Assembly (NCBI RefSeq): GCF_009720735.1
Contig: NZ_WNKU01000016.1
Span: forward strand, 21,240-85,239
DNA: 64,000 nt
Reading direction: 5' to 3'
Source: Heliobacterium mobile
Lineage (GTDB): Bacteria; Bacillota; Desulfitobacteriia; Heliobacteriales; Heliobacteriaceae
A program made the position numbers and the translations under genes. Numbering within the stretch: the stretch's first letter is position 1; each line of letters begins with the position of its first letter. Below the pieces are notes generated by a model. That model saw only the letters and a program-made list of their open reading frames with translations. It had not been told where the DNA came from and did not search any database. Below are positions 36,186-44,169 of this stretch, one piece after another.

Positions 36186-36776
36186 GTCTGCTTTAGGCTG
36201 TTATAGAAGGCTTGATGAAAAAACTAGGGCGGGTGATAATGGAAAAGACTTTTTCCGGAGACACTTTGAGGGAGTGATAGGCTTGCTACGGAACCGGATA
36301 ACCGGATAACGGGATAACTTGTCCGGACGGTTGTCCTTCGTCTAAGCAGGAGAAACGACATGGCTTCTGGAAATAACATTTAGGGACCGCTATATAATGA
36401 CAGTGTTGAAGACCGACGGAGAATGGGTTTTGGTGGTAAATTCCGGCGGCCAGTTGGCAGTGTTGCGACTGTTCGCCGGGAGATAGGACTTTCCTCGACA
36501 GAATGAGACAAAACAGGAGAGGGAATGGCACGACTCTTCGACGCTTTTCTGAGGACAACCCGATGAAGGGCATGCTATGCTAACACTCGCCAGGAGGCAG
36601 GGCGCCGGTTCGGTGACGTTCGTTCATAGGTACTACACTGATGCAGAGATGCTGATACGGAGACACTGACGCGGAGATTCGCATTAGTTTCTGAGTCGAG
36701 TCTCTGATGCAGAATACGTCACCAGGATCGCCGCCGCCGCTGAGTAATTTGACAACGATTGCGGAGGGACGCAGGC
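36186..36776. other. 590-nt intergenic region without a supported gene, holding two short repeat arrays
   Basis: No convincing coding frame or known riboswitch is visible. It contains three tandem 8-mers, AACCGGAT, AACCGGAT, AACGGGAT (36292-36315). It also holds a cluster of about 14-nt units starting CTGA (36638, 36652, 36666, 36691, 36704). A TATAAT at 36393-36398 overlaps a 29-codon ORF (36397 onward), which I do not call as a gene. The region may be the leader or control region of the AbrB-like gene and the phosphohexomutase gene. Confidence 0.5.
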
Positions 36777-36959
36777 ATGCAGTTGACTTACCTGTCCAAA
36801 CAAGGAGAGCTGTCGATTCCCCAAGGTTTATGGGAAGCCTTTCCCCAAGGTGGCCTAGTCCGTTTTAACATAGATGCGGAAGGCCGGTTGGTCATCCGGC
36901 CTATCCCCCATTTGCAATGCGTTTCTTCAAATGAAAGGATGTCGATGAATGGCGATTAA
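36777..36959 (+). CDS. Small AbrB/SpoVT-like DNA-binding protein
   Basis: A 60-residue protein resembling the swapped-hairpin AbrB fold: LTYLSKQGELSIPQGLWEAF followed by VRFNIDAEGRLVIRPIP. Such proteins are transition-state regulators or antitoxins. No toxin gene adjoins it. The start is ATG 36777, 8 nt after GGAGGG. It overlaps the downstream phosphohexomutase start by 11 nt, so the two genes are translationally coupled. Alternatively it could be a non-regulatory small protein; the fold call rests on a short motif. Confidence 0.6.
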   Translation: MQLTYLSKQGELSIPQGLWEAFPQGGLVRFNIDAEGRLVIRPIPHLQCVSSNERMSMNGD

Positions 36960-38415
36960 GTTCGGTACCGATGGCTGGCGTGCCATCATGGCCGATGAGT
37001 TTACTTTTGGAAATGTGGAGATCGTGGCGCAGGCGATCGCTGATTTTGCCCGGGGAGCAGGAATTGCCGACCGTGGCGTTGTCATTGGCTACGATATGCG
37101 GTTTTTATCAGATAAGTTCGCTTTCCGAGCGGCTGAAGTTTTGACAGGCAACGGGATTCCTGTGCTCATTCCGCCGGCGGCGCTGCCCACGCCGGTGACA
37201 GCTTTTGCGATTACCCACCACCAGGCTGCCGGGGCGATCATGTTGACGGCGAGCCACAATCCGCCGGAATACAACGGGATTAAGTTTATTCCCGAATACG
37301 CCGGGCCGGCCCTGCCGGAGATCACTGATCGCATCGAATCGAGGGTAAAGGAGCTGGTAGCGTCTGCGCAGGGCCCCGAGGGTAATGATGGCCAGGAACG
37401 ATTCGATGTAGCCCCTGTGGTGAAAAAGCTGCGACTGACCGAAGCCCGGAAACAAGGGTTGGTCCGGGATATCGATCCCATGGGCGCCTATATGGCGCAA
37501 CTGGCATCGGTCGTGGATATGAAAACGGTAGCTGCTTCGGGGTTGAAAATCGTAGTCGACCCCATGTGGGGAGCCGGAATCGGCTACCTGGAGAAAGTGC
37601 TGGACCAGTGTGGCCTTGACTATCAGGTGATTCACAACTATCGCGATGTTCTCTTTGGCGGCAGTTTGCCGGAACCTTCCGATGCCGTTCTCAAAGAGCT
37701 AAAGGCGAAAGTGGTCGAATCGGGCGCTCATCTGGGGCTCGCCTTAGACGGGGATGCCGACCGCTTTGGCGTCATCGATGCTGACGGCACCTTTATCAAT
37801 GCCAACCAGGTATTGACGCTGCTCTATCATCACTTACTGACCCGGCGAGGTTTGACGGGTCCCGTAGCCCGCACCGTGGCCACGACCCATATGCTCGACC
37901 GCATCGCCGCCAAACAGGGCACCACTGTGGAAGAGACACCCGTCGGGTTTAAATACATCGGCCTTTCCTTGCGGGACCATGGAACACTGCTCGGCGGGGA
38001 AGAGTCTGGCGGCCTATCCGTTCGCGGCCATATGCCGGAAAAAGACGGCGTCTTAGCTTGCATCCTGATGGCGGAAGTCCGGGCAGCCGCTGGGAAGCCT
38101 TTGACGGAAGTGCTCAATGACATTAGCCGGGAATATGGCCAACTGGTTTCGCAACGGCTGGATCTGCATACGGCGCCGGAAGAGAAAGGGGCTATTATGG
38201 TTGCACTGCAAGCCTATTCACCGTCGAAGATCGCCGGGGTGGACGTAGTCAAACGGCTGACCATCGACGGAGTGAAGCTGCAGTTGGCCGATGGCGCCTA
38301 CGCCCTGGTCCGGGCATCCGGTACGGAACCGCTCTTCCGCCTCTATGTGGAAGCCAACAGCCAGGAGCAGTTGAAGGCGATTCAGAGCGAGGTTAAGGAA
38401 GCCTTGAAGCTGTAG
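36949..38415 (+). CDS. Phosphoglucomutase/phosphomannomutase family enzyme
   Basis: A 488-residue cytoplasmic alpha-D-phosphohexomutase, which interconverts hexose 1- and 6-phosphates. All four signature loops are intact: the phosphoserine loop TASHNPPEYNG (Ser102), metal-binding LDGDADRFG, sugar-binding GGEESGGLS and phosphate-binding RASGTEPLFRLYVE. It begins FGTDGWRAI, unlike the FGTDGVRG of typical GlmM, so glucose or mannose phosphate is the more likely substrate. AAAGGATG precedes the ATG. It should feed sugar-nucleotide supply for the glycan cluster. Confidence 0.92.
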   Translation: MAIKFGTDGWRAIMADEFTFGNVEIVAQAIADFARGAGIADRGVVIGYDMRFLSDKFAFRAAEVLTGNGIPVLIPPAALPTPVTAFAITHHQAAGAIMLTASHNPPEYNGIKFIPEYAGPALPEITDRIESRVKELVASAQGPEGNDGQERFDVAPVVKKLRLTEARKQGLVRDIDPMGAYMAQLASVVDMKTVAASGLKIVVDPMWGAGIGYLEKVLDQCGLDYQVIHNYRDVLFGGSLPEPSDAVLKELKAKVVESGAHLGLALDGDADRFGVIDADGTFINANQVLTLLYHHLLTRRGLTGPVARTVATTHMLDRIAAKQGTTVEETPVGFKYIGLSLRDHGTLLGGEESGGLSVRGHMPEKDGVLACILMAEVRAAAGKPLTEVLNDISREYGQLVSQRLDLHTAPEEKGAIMVALQAYSPSKIAGVDVVKRLTIDGVKLQLADGAYALVRASGTEPLFRLYVEANSQEQLKAIQSEVKEALKL

Positions 38416-38462
38416 TAGATAACCGAATCGAGCAAATGTAGAAATTAATAACTGGTGAAAAA

Positions 38463-38498
38463 GGAGTGTTGAACATTACTGTTCGCACTCCATTTTTT
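38463..38498 (+). terminator. Rho-independent terminator after the phosphohexomutase gene
   Basis: GGAGTG (38463-38468) and CACTCC (38486-38491) with inner GAAC/GTTC, then a six-T run (38493-38498). Confidence 0.85.
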
Positions 38499-38552
38499 GT
38501 GAAAAACCGACTTGTCATAACGTGTGAGCCAACGGGTCATGAACGTTTTATA

Positions 38553-38605
38553 TTTCGGCACAATTTTATTTTCGGAGTAATTTTGTTTTTCGGCACTATT
38601 TTGCG
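38553..38605. repeat. Three tandem 17-18-nt repeats upstream of the coiled-coil gene
   Basis: Units starting TTTCGG at 38553, 38570 and 38588, with the pattern TTTCGGCACWATTTTNN; the middle copy diverges (GGAGTAATTTT). They lie 60-115 nt upstream of the promoter at 38667, so they could be tandem operator sites. Confidence 0.5.
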
Positions 38606-38666
38606 CAAAGTATGATTAAGTTCTTTTAGAGTAAGTAAAAATTTACCATTTTGTTTAGGGTTTCGC

Positions 38667-38695
38667 TTGATTGTACGTCAAATAAAGAGTACAAT
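38667..38695 (+). promoter_or_regulatory. Sigma-A promoter for the coiled-coil gene
   Basis: TTGATT (38667-38672), a 17-nt spacer and TACAAT (38690-38695), 50 nt before the GTG start. Confidence 0.7.
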
Positions 38696-38744
38696 AGGAC
38701 CAGAACAAACGTTTGGTCATACCATAAGAACGGAGGGGACATTG

Positions 38745-39245
38745 GTGAGCGAGCAAATGCTCCAAAAGATCTTGAACGAAATCATGCTGGTAAAGACAGA
38801 CATGCGGGAAGTTAAAATAAGGCTCACTAGCATTGAGCAGCGAGTGACGGAAATTGAACAGCGAGTTACTGGTATTGAACAGCGGGTAAATGGTATTGAA
38901 GAACGGGTATCCGGAATCGAACAGCGAGTAACCGGTCTTGAACAACAGGTAGCTAATATTGATATGAGGGTTACCGGCCTTGAACAACGACAGGATGAAA
39001 TCTACCATATCGTTAGAGCCATTGAAGGCAATCTCCAAGAATCCAGGGCCGAAGGAAAATCATCTATAGAGCGCGTGGACAAACTCGAGGGGGATGTAGC
39101 CCGTACAGTCCAATCGGTCAGCCGTCTCGCCGATATGCATTGTGAGGCTTTGGAAATTAACAAGGGATTATCTCTAATCACGATCCGCCATGAAGCGCAG
39201 ATACAGGACTTTCGTCGAGCGAGCATCGCGAACCAGGCAGTATAA
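38745..39245 (+). CDS. Heptad-repeat coiled-coil protein of unknown function
   Basis: A 166-residue protein without signal peptide or TM helix. Its core is eight consecutive seven-residue repeats of the type IEQRVTG (IEQRVTEIEQRVTG to LEQRQDE), encoded by 21-nt tandem repeats at about 38830-39000. This predicts a long, regular, possibly trimeric coiled coil. Helical flanks follow (EGDVARTVQSVSRLADMH). The start is GTG 38745, 6 nt after CGGAGGGG and downstream of the promoter; a longer frame starting at 38667 would overlap the promoter. A hairpin terminator follows at 39333. I do not recognise a named family. Confidence 0.7.
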   Translation: MSEQMLQKILNEIMLVKTDMREVKIRLTSIEQRVTEIEQRVTGIEQRVNGIEERVSGIEQRVTGLEQQVANIDMRVTGLEQRQDEIYHIVRAIEGNLQESRAEGKSSIERVDKLEGDVARTVQSVSRLADMHCEALEINKGLSLITIRHEAQIQDFRRASIANQAV

Positions 39246-39332
39246 ACGAGGATTTAACGGGAAAATGATCTGGGTAAAAAACAAAAAAACCCGGCTCAAT
39301 GTCAAATGGGTATATTTGGCGTGTATTATAAG

Positions 39333-39362
39333 AGTATCGACGATTTACGTCGGTACTTTTTT
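39333..39362 (+). terminator. Rho-independent terminator after the coiled-coil gene
   Basis: AGTATCGACG (39333-39342) pairs with CGTCGGTACT (39348-39357) with one wobble, followed by TTTTT. Confidence 0.8.
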
Positions 39363-39728
39363 ATGTACAGGATTTATCCTAATGTTTATCTGATACGCTG
39401 TAAGTTAAGTAGTAAAAGGTATTTTCAAAATTTATATAAAATAATGATAAAACAGAGAAATGTAGTGTGAACGATAGAACATAGGTAAAAGGACAGCGAA
39501 AAAATCAGCAGGAGAAAATACAGAAACTGTCGAAGAGATAAAGTTGAGTCTTACAAATCCCATCCGGTGACACAAAATGAACGAAATAACTTATGACTGG
39601 ATTGGACAGGTTTGTTAAAAGTAAAAAGGCGGGTCCAATTCGATGAAAGGCTGTACACATACGCAATATGCAATGTACATGCACTGAGATAGAGAGAAAA
39701 CCAGGTGGATGGATGGGGAGTGAAAGGT
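39363..39728. other. Intergenic region upstream of degS with nothing clear
   Basis: AT-rich sequence without a supported gene. I see no convincing promoter or hairpin. One TGTCGAA (39529-39535) resembles a Spo0A box half, but the match is too short to call. Confidence 0.4.
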
Positions 39729-40877
39729 GTGCTCGAAGCCGGGGCGTTAGATAAAGTTGTACGACAAACTATCGATGCGATCGAGAATGCTAAGGAGCAA
39801 ATTTTTACTATTGCCGAAGACGCCCGGACAGAATGTGCTCGGGTACAGAAAGATCTTCAAGAGATTCGGGAATCAACCCAAAAGATTATCGATAAAGTAG
39901 ATGCGTTGACACTCAAGGAGCGGCAGGCCCGTATCCGGTTAATGGAAGTGAGCCGAGGGCTGGAACGCTTTTCGGAAGAAGATATCCGCACAGCCTACGA
40001 ACAGGCTCGAGATATTCAGGTGAATCTGGCTGTCTTGCGAGAGCGGGAAAACCAACTACGCTTGAAACGGGATGAGTTGGAGCGCCGCTTGCGCCATCTG
40101 CAGGGGATGGTGGAACGAGCAGAACAACTTATGAACCAAGTGGGTGTCGTTTTGGATTTTATCGGCGGGAACTTAAAAGACCTATCGATGAAAATGGAAG
40201 AGGCCCAGCTTCGCCAGCAGGCAGCTTTGCGCATCATTTTGGCCCAGGATCAGGAACGGCTGCGCGTAGCCCGGGAAATCCATGATGGCCCAGCTCAGAT
40301 GATGAGCAGCCTCGTTCACCAGGCTGAGCTTTGTGAGCGGCTTCTCGATGTCGATTCTGAGGCGGTGCGCCGGGAATTGCGAGAACTGAAAGAGGCAGTT
40401 CGAGACACGTTGAAAGATGTGCGTAAGATTATTTATGATCTGCGCCCCATCGCCCTCGATGCTCAGGGGTTAGAACCTGCCTTCAAGCGCTATGTGAGCG
40501 ACTTCGCTGAGCGAACAGGATTGCAGTTGGAATGCCGTTTTCTGGGTAAGGATCGCCGGCTCGATCGGCCTTATGAGGTGGCCATTTTTCGCATGGTCCA
40601 GGAAGTGCTGAGTAACGTCCGTAAGCACGCCCAGGCCAAAAAGCTCCAGTTTTACTTCGAAATGGCGCCGGAAACGGTTACGGTGATTGTCAGGGACGAC
40701 GGAATTGGTTTTGATCCCGAGGCGATGATAGCTTACTCGGGTGAGCACTTTGGCCTGGTCGGGATGAAGGAGCGGGGAGAACTGCTAGAGGGCGTCGTCG
40801 AGATTCGCAGTCAAAAGGGCCGGGGAACCCAGGTATTGATCCGCATTCCGATTCAAGGTGGAAACGACAGGGAGTGA
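39729..40877 (+). CDS. degS: DegS-like sensor histidine kinase
   Basis: A 382-residue cytoplasmic kinase of the HPK7/NarX class. Residues 1-165 are a long coiled coil (LRERENQLRLKRDELERRL), as in the DegS sensor domain. The phospho-acceptor is H185 in VAREIHDGPAQMM. The ATPase domain follows (FRMVQEVLSNVRKHAQA, VRDDGIGFDP, GLVGMKERGELLEG). No TM helix is present. The likely start is GTG 39729, 8 nt after GGGGAG; in-frame GTGs at 39705 and 39720 are alternatives. The gene runs straight into degU. In Bacillus, DegS-DegU controls exoenzymes, competence and motility, and here the pair stands between competence and flagellar genes. Confidence 0.9.
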   Translation: MLEAGALDKVVRQTIDAIENAKEQIFTIAEDARTECARVQKDLQEIRESTQKIIDKVDALTLKERQARIRLMEVSRGLERFSEEDIRTAYEQARDIQVNLAVLRERENQLRLKRDELERRLRHLQGMVERAEQLMNQVGVVLDFIGGNLKDLSMKMEEAQLRQQAALRIILAQDQERLRVAREIHDGPAQMMSSLVHQAELCERLLDVDSEAVRRELRELKEAVRDTLKDVRKIIYDLRPIALDAQGLEPAFKRYVSDFAERTGLQLECRFLGKDRRLDRPYEVAIFRMVQEVLSNVRKHAQAKKLQFYFEMAPETVTVIVRDDGIGFDPEAMIAYSGEHFGLVGMKERGELLEGVVEIRSQKGRGTQVLIRIPIQGGNDRE

Positions 40878-40882
40878 CCATC

Positions 40883-41542
40883 ATGGAACCCATCCGAATT
40901 CTGCTTGCCGATGATCATACGTTGCTCCGTCGAGGGCTGCGTAAAATATTGGAGTTGGATCCGCAGTTTCATGTTCTTGACGAGGCTGGCGACGGGCAGG
41001 GTGCTATCAATTTGGCTCGGAAGATAAAACCGGACGTCATCCTGATGGATATTCACATGCCTGGTGTAAATGGTGTGGAAGCGACTCGCGTGTTGAAGCG
41101 GGAGATGCCCGAAACGGGGATCATCATTTTGACGGCTCATGAGGAAGAAGAACATACTCTCGAACTGATCGAGGCGGGTGTCGACGGCTATTTGCTGAAG
41201 GACGTAAGCCCCGATGCACTTTACAGTGCCATCCTGTGTGTCGCCCGAGGCGAGTCGGTGCTGAACTCCTCTGTGGTGAGCAAGGCGATTCACCGTGCCC
41301 GTGGTCAAAAAGTCAATGAAGGTGATACGGCTTTTCATCCTGCCGATGAACTGACGGAACGGGAACTGGACGTGCTCAAACTGATTGCTCAAGGCTCGAC
41401 GAATGCTCTGATCGCCAAGAGCCTCTTTATCAGTGAAAAAACGGTGAAAAACCATATTACCAATATATTTCGGAAATTGCAGGTCAAAGACCGGACGCAG
41501 GCGGCTTTATATGCGATTAAGCATCGGCTTGTAAGAATATGA
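40883..41542 (+). CDS. degU: DegU-like LuxR-type response regulator
   Basis: A 219-residue regulator. The receiver domain has the acidic pair D10-D11 (LLADDHTLL), phospho-acceptor D56 (VILMDIHMPG) and Lys in GYLLKDVSPDALY. The C-terminal HTH (LTERELDVLKLIAQGSTNAL, SEKTVKNHITNIFRKLQV) is NarL/LuxR type. The start is ATG 40883, 8 nt after CAGGGAG; the stop of degS lies just upstream, so the two genes are coupled. A palindrome and a strong terminator follow. Target genes cannot be read, but motility and competence genes adjoin it. Confidence 0.92.
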   Translation: MEPIRILLADDHTLLRRGLRKILELDPQFHVLDEAGDGQGAINLARKIKPDVILMDIHMPGVNGVEATRVLKREMPETGIIILTAHEEEEHTLELIEAGVDGYLLKDVSPDALYSAILCVARGESVLNSSVVSKAIHRARGQKVNEGDTAFHPADELTERELDVLKLIAQGSTNALIAKSLFISEKTVKNHITNIFRKLQVKDRTQAALYAIKHRLVRI

Positions 41543-41544
41543 GG

Positions 41545-41568
41545 ATGTACTAGCCGGGGCTAGTACAT
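41545..41568. promoter_or_regulatory. Perfect 11-bp-arm palindrome just after degU
   Basis: ATGTACTAGCC (41545-41555), GG, GGCTAGTACAT (41558-41568). It starts 3 nt after the degU stop and has no U-tract, so it is not a standard terminator. It may be an operator or an mRNA 3'-end hairpin. Confidence 0.5.
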
Positions 41569-41660
41569 GTAACAAAGAATATGGAAAAGATCCTTTTGAT
41601 GCGCAGAAAAGCGAAAAAACCTGGGGTAGAATTCTATAGTGATGTGGCAAAGTGTTGCGG

Positions 41661-41709
41661 AAACCGGTTATTTTCAATGGAGATTCGATTGAAAATAACC
41701 GGTTTTTCT
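41661..41709 (+). terminator. Rho-independent terminator of degSU
   Basis: An 18-bp perfect stem, AAACCGGTTATTTTCAAT (41661-41678) with its complement at 41688-41705, followed by TTTCTTT. Beyond it, up to comFA (41710-41910), I see no gene. Confidence 0.9.
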
Positions 41710-41910
41710 TTCCAAGAATATTTGTTTTCAAAATTGAAACTTAGGGTTTTAAAGAACAGGGGGTATTGTACTTGTGAGGAAAAATCATGGGTGTAATGAC
41801 GGAGTGGGCAAAAAGTGGATTGATCCAAAATCGTGCAGAACGAGGCAGGAAAAGGTCGGTCAAGGGAGAATGAATTATAGGAAGAATATGTAAATAAAGG
41901 GTGATGCTCG

Positions 41911-44049
41911 GTGGTTTGCCTCAAGGGATCTGTCTATTTAGCCCGGGGAAAGGGTAGGTCCTGGTTCGGGTTTACCCATGATCCGGCTCTCGACTTGACG
42001 GTGCTCCATCCTGAAGGAGTAGACAGCCTTGTGTCTTTAACGCCGAACTTGCCCATAGGCATCGCCTTATACATTTTGCAGCGGCTTCGCGCTGAAGCGG
42101 AGAAAAAGAATCCTGCTGATTTTCAACCCCGGCCGTCTCAGACTGGACGATTCTGGCGCAAACTGGCCCGTACCCTCGGTTGGGGATTGTTGGAGCCGGC
42201 CGAGCCTACCGTCGCAGAAACGGGTGGCCAGGAGTACGCCTACGGCCGCCCGGTGACCGAGAAAAATGATCCTGAGTTGAGCTTATGGTCCCGCCGAACG
42301 ATCACATTGCTTCGAGATCTGCATGAACTGCCGGAGACGACGACCGGTTTTCCCCTCCACGTCTACCGGCCCTCCGGGGGAGAGGAGACTCTTTGCTGGT
42401 TGGCTGATTTGAAACGAGTGGCGGAAGTGCTCGAAGGCCGGCTTTTGTTTACATCGGAACTGGAAATGGCTTTAGTTGAAAAGAGCCAGTTGGACGGTAT
42501 CCCGTTCCCAGTCGGCCAATTGGAGGACATCTTGCAAGTTCTGGCTTTGGCGGGAATCGTCGAGATTTACCCTTCTGTCATGATGACTGGCCCGGAACAG
42601 GTTCGCTGTGTCCGCTGCGGACAGGACAGCCGGATTGCTGCCAGTCCCTGTGTTCGCTGCGGCAGGGAGAAGTGTTACTACTGTGAAGAATGCCTGACTA
42701 TGGGGGAAGCACGCCTTTGCCGGCCTCTCTATGGTTTGGCTGGCGATGAAAACTGGGTCGCCCGATGGAGCCAGAATGTCCTGCCCTGGCTCATGGAACG
42801 GATCCCCGACTCTGGTTCGGAGCCATGGGAATCGGAGCCACGGGAAATAGAAGAGTGCAACTCACCCATGCAGTCAGTCCATGACGCAGCCATGGCTCCC
42901 GCACCCAAGGAAGGATACAGCCCATTCTGGCCCGTGTTGACCTTTCCCCTGACACCGGCTCAGGAGGCAGCCAGCGAGCAACTGTTGCATTGGCTGGATG
43001 GCAATTTTCCGGAACGTCGAGAGGCCCTCGTATGGGCTGCCTGCGGTGCCGGTAAGACGGAAGTCGCCTTTGCCGCTATCGCGCAGGTTTTGCGCCGGGG
43101 CGGGCGGGTCCTTTTTGCCGTTCCCCGGCGGGATGTGGTGCTGGAACTGGCCCCCCGTCTGCAATGTGCCTTTCCGGGGATTCCTGTGACGACCCTTTAC
43201 GGAGGGAGCCGGGAGCGTTTCGGCACCAGTCCATTGGTCGCTGCGACGACACATCAAGCGATCCGCTTTTACCGGGCTTTCGACCTCGTCGTCCTCGACG
43301 AAGTCGATGCCTTTCCCTATCAGGGCAGTGCCATGCTCTATCATGCGGTTGCCCGATCCCGCAAACGGGCAGGTCCCGTGATTCTCATGACGGCCACGCC
43401 GGATGCTCAGATGAAGTGCGAAGTCCGGTCGAAACGGATGCAGCTGGTGAGCATCCCGGCTCGTCATCACGGTCAACCGCTACCGGTTCCGCAAATCCTT
43501 TTGGAAAAGGAGTGGCGCTGGGACCGGGAACAATTGATCTTTCCCGAAAAACTGCTCACCTTCTTGCACCGCAGCGTGGAAGGGGACTTGTCCCAGGTCT
43601 TTCTTTTTGTTCCCTCGGTTTTTTTAGCTCACCGTGTCGGTGAATCCCTCAAAGCAGCTACCCGTCTCCCGCCTTTTAACGATTTTAAAGGCACCTGGGT
43701 CGAGTACAGCCATTCTCGTGACCCCGATCGGGAAGCGAAGCGACAGCGCTTCAGCCGGCAACTTTTCCCCATTTTTGTGACGACCTCCATCATGGAGCGA
43801 GGCATCACGGTACCCCGGGCGAACGTGGTCGTCCTGTTTGCTGAAAATGAGCGGATCTACGATGAGCGTACCTTGATCCAAATGGCCGGACGGGCCGGCC
43901 GTTCCACGGAACGCCCCTACGGAGACGTATGGTTTGTAGCGACGAAAATAACGGCAGCCATGCAGGAGGCTGTCGATACGATTCATTGGCTCAATGGGCA
44001 GGCGCAGAAGCAAGGCTTTTTACTTTCGGAAGAGAAAGCGGCTCAGTGA
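41911..44049 (+). CDS. comFA: ComFA-like DEAD/DEAH-box DNA helicase (competence)
   Basis: A 712-residue cytoplasmic ATPase that in naturally competent bacteria helps pull single-stranded DNA through ComEC. A unique N-terminal 220 residues precede a four-cysteine zinc region (VRCVRCGQDS, CVRCGREKCYYCEEC). The helicase core follows: Walker A AACGAGKTEVA, DEAD-type LVVLDEVDAFPY, motif III MTATP, and C-terminal motifs TTSIMERGITVPRANV and QMAGRAGRS. The start is GTG 41911 after AAAGGGTGA. The next gene is comFC; comFB is absent, as in many Clostridia. Competence itself has to be inferred. Confidence 0.92.
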   Translation: MVCLKGSVYLARGKGRSWFGFTHDPALDLTVLHPEGVDSLVSLTPNLPIGIALYILQRLRAEAEKKNPADFQPRPSQTGRFWRKLARTLGWGLLEPAEPTVAETGGQEYAYGRPVTEKNDPELSLWSRRTITLLRDLHELPETTTGFPLHVYRPSGGEETLCWLADLKRVAEVLEGRLLFTSELEMALVEKSQLDGIPFPVGQLEDILQVLALAGIVEIYPSVMMTGPEQVRCVRCGQDSRIAASPCVRCGREKCYYCEECLTMGEARLCRPLYGLAGDENWVARWSQNVLPWLMERIPDSGSEPWESEPREIEECNSPMQSVHDAAMAPAPKEGYSPFWPVLTFPLTPAQEAASEQLLHWLDGNFPERREALVWAACGAGKTEVAFAAIAQVLRRGGRVLFAVPRRDVVLELAPRLQCAFPGIPVTTLYGGSRERFGTSPLVAATTHQAIRFYRAFDLVVLDEVDAFPYQGSAMLYHAVARSRKRAGPVILMTATPDAQMKCEVRSKRMQLVSIPARHHGQPLPVPQILLEKEWRWDREQLIFPEKLLTFLHRSVEGDLSQVFLFVPSVFLAHRVGESLKAATRLPPFNDFKGTWVEYSHSRDPDREAKRQRFSRQLFPIFVTTSIMERGITVPRANVVVLFAENERIYDERTLIQMAGRAGRSTERPYGDVWFVATKITAAMQEAVDTIHWLNGQAQKQGFLLSEEKAAQ

Positions 44050-44140
44050 GAGTGGGGAATGGGGATTAATAAAGTTGAACGGGATTATGGAACGTTAGAG
44101 CAGAGGGTTTATGGAGCTTATGCAGTTATGAGAGGTAGGA

Positions 44141-44167
44141 GGAGATGAGGGAGATGAGGGAGATGAG
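44141..44167 (+). repeat. Three perfect 9-bp repeats (GGAGATGAG) in the comFC leader
   Basis: GGAGATGAG at 44141, 44150 and 44159. Each copy holds an SD-like GGAG and an ATG. The last GGAG serves comFC (ATG 44170) at 7-nt spacing. The upstream ATGs open a short overlapping frame (44145-44189). Confidence 0.7.
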
Positions 44168-44169
44168 CA

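Noticed and set aside
36397..36486. 29-codon plus-strand ORF starting in a TATAAT
   Set aside because: No Shine-Dalgarno, very short and no neighbour logic.
36286..36573. 95-codon minus-strand open frame in the repeat-bearing gap
   Set aside because: No ribosome site, odd composition, no domain; the repeats explain part of its openness.
36949..38415. GlmM (phosphoglucosamine mutase) label
   Set aside because: The start FGTDGWRAI and length of 488 differ from GlmM (about 450, FGTDGVRG); the broader hexomutase label is safer.
39529..39535. TGTCGAA resembling a Spo0A box upstream of degS
   Set aside because: A 7-nt match is expected by chance and there is no second site or promoter context.
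42874..43476. 200-codon minus-strand open frame
   Set aside because: It is antisense to the comFA helicase core, whose motifs are intact.
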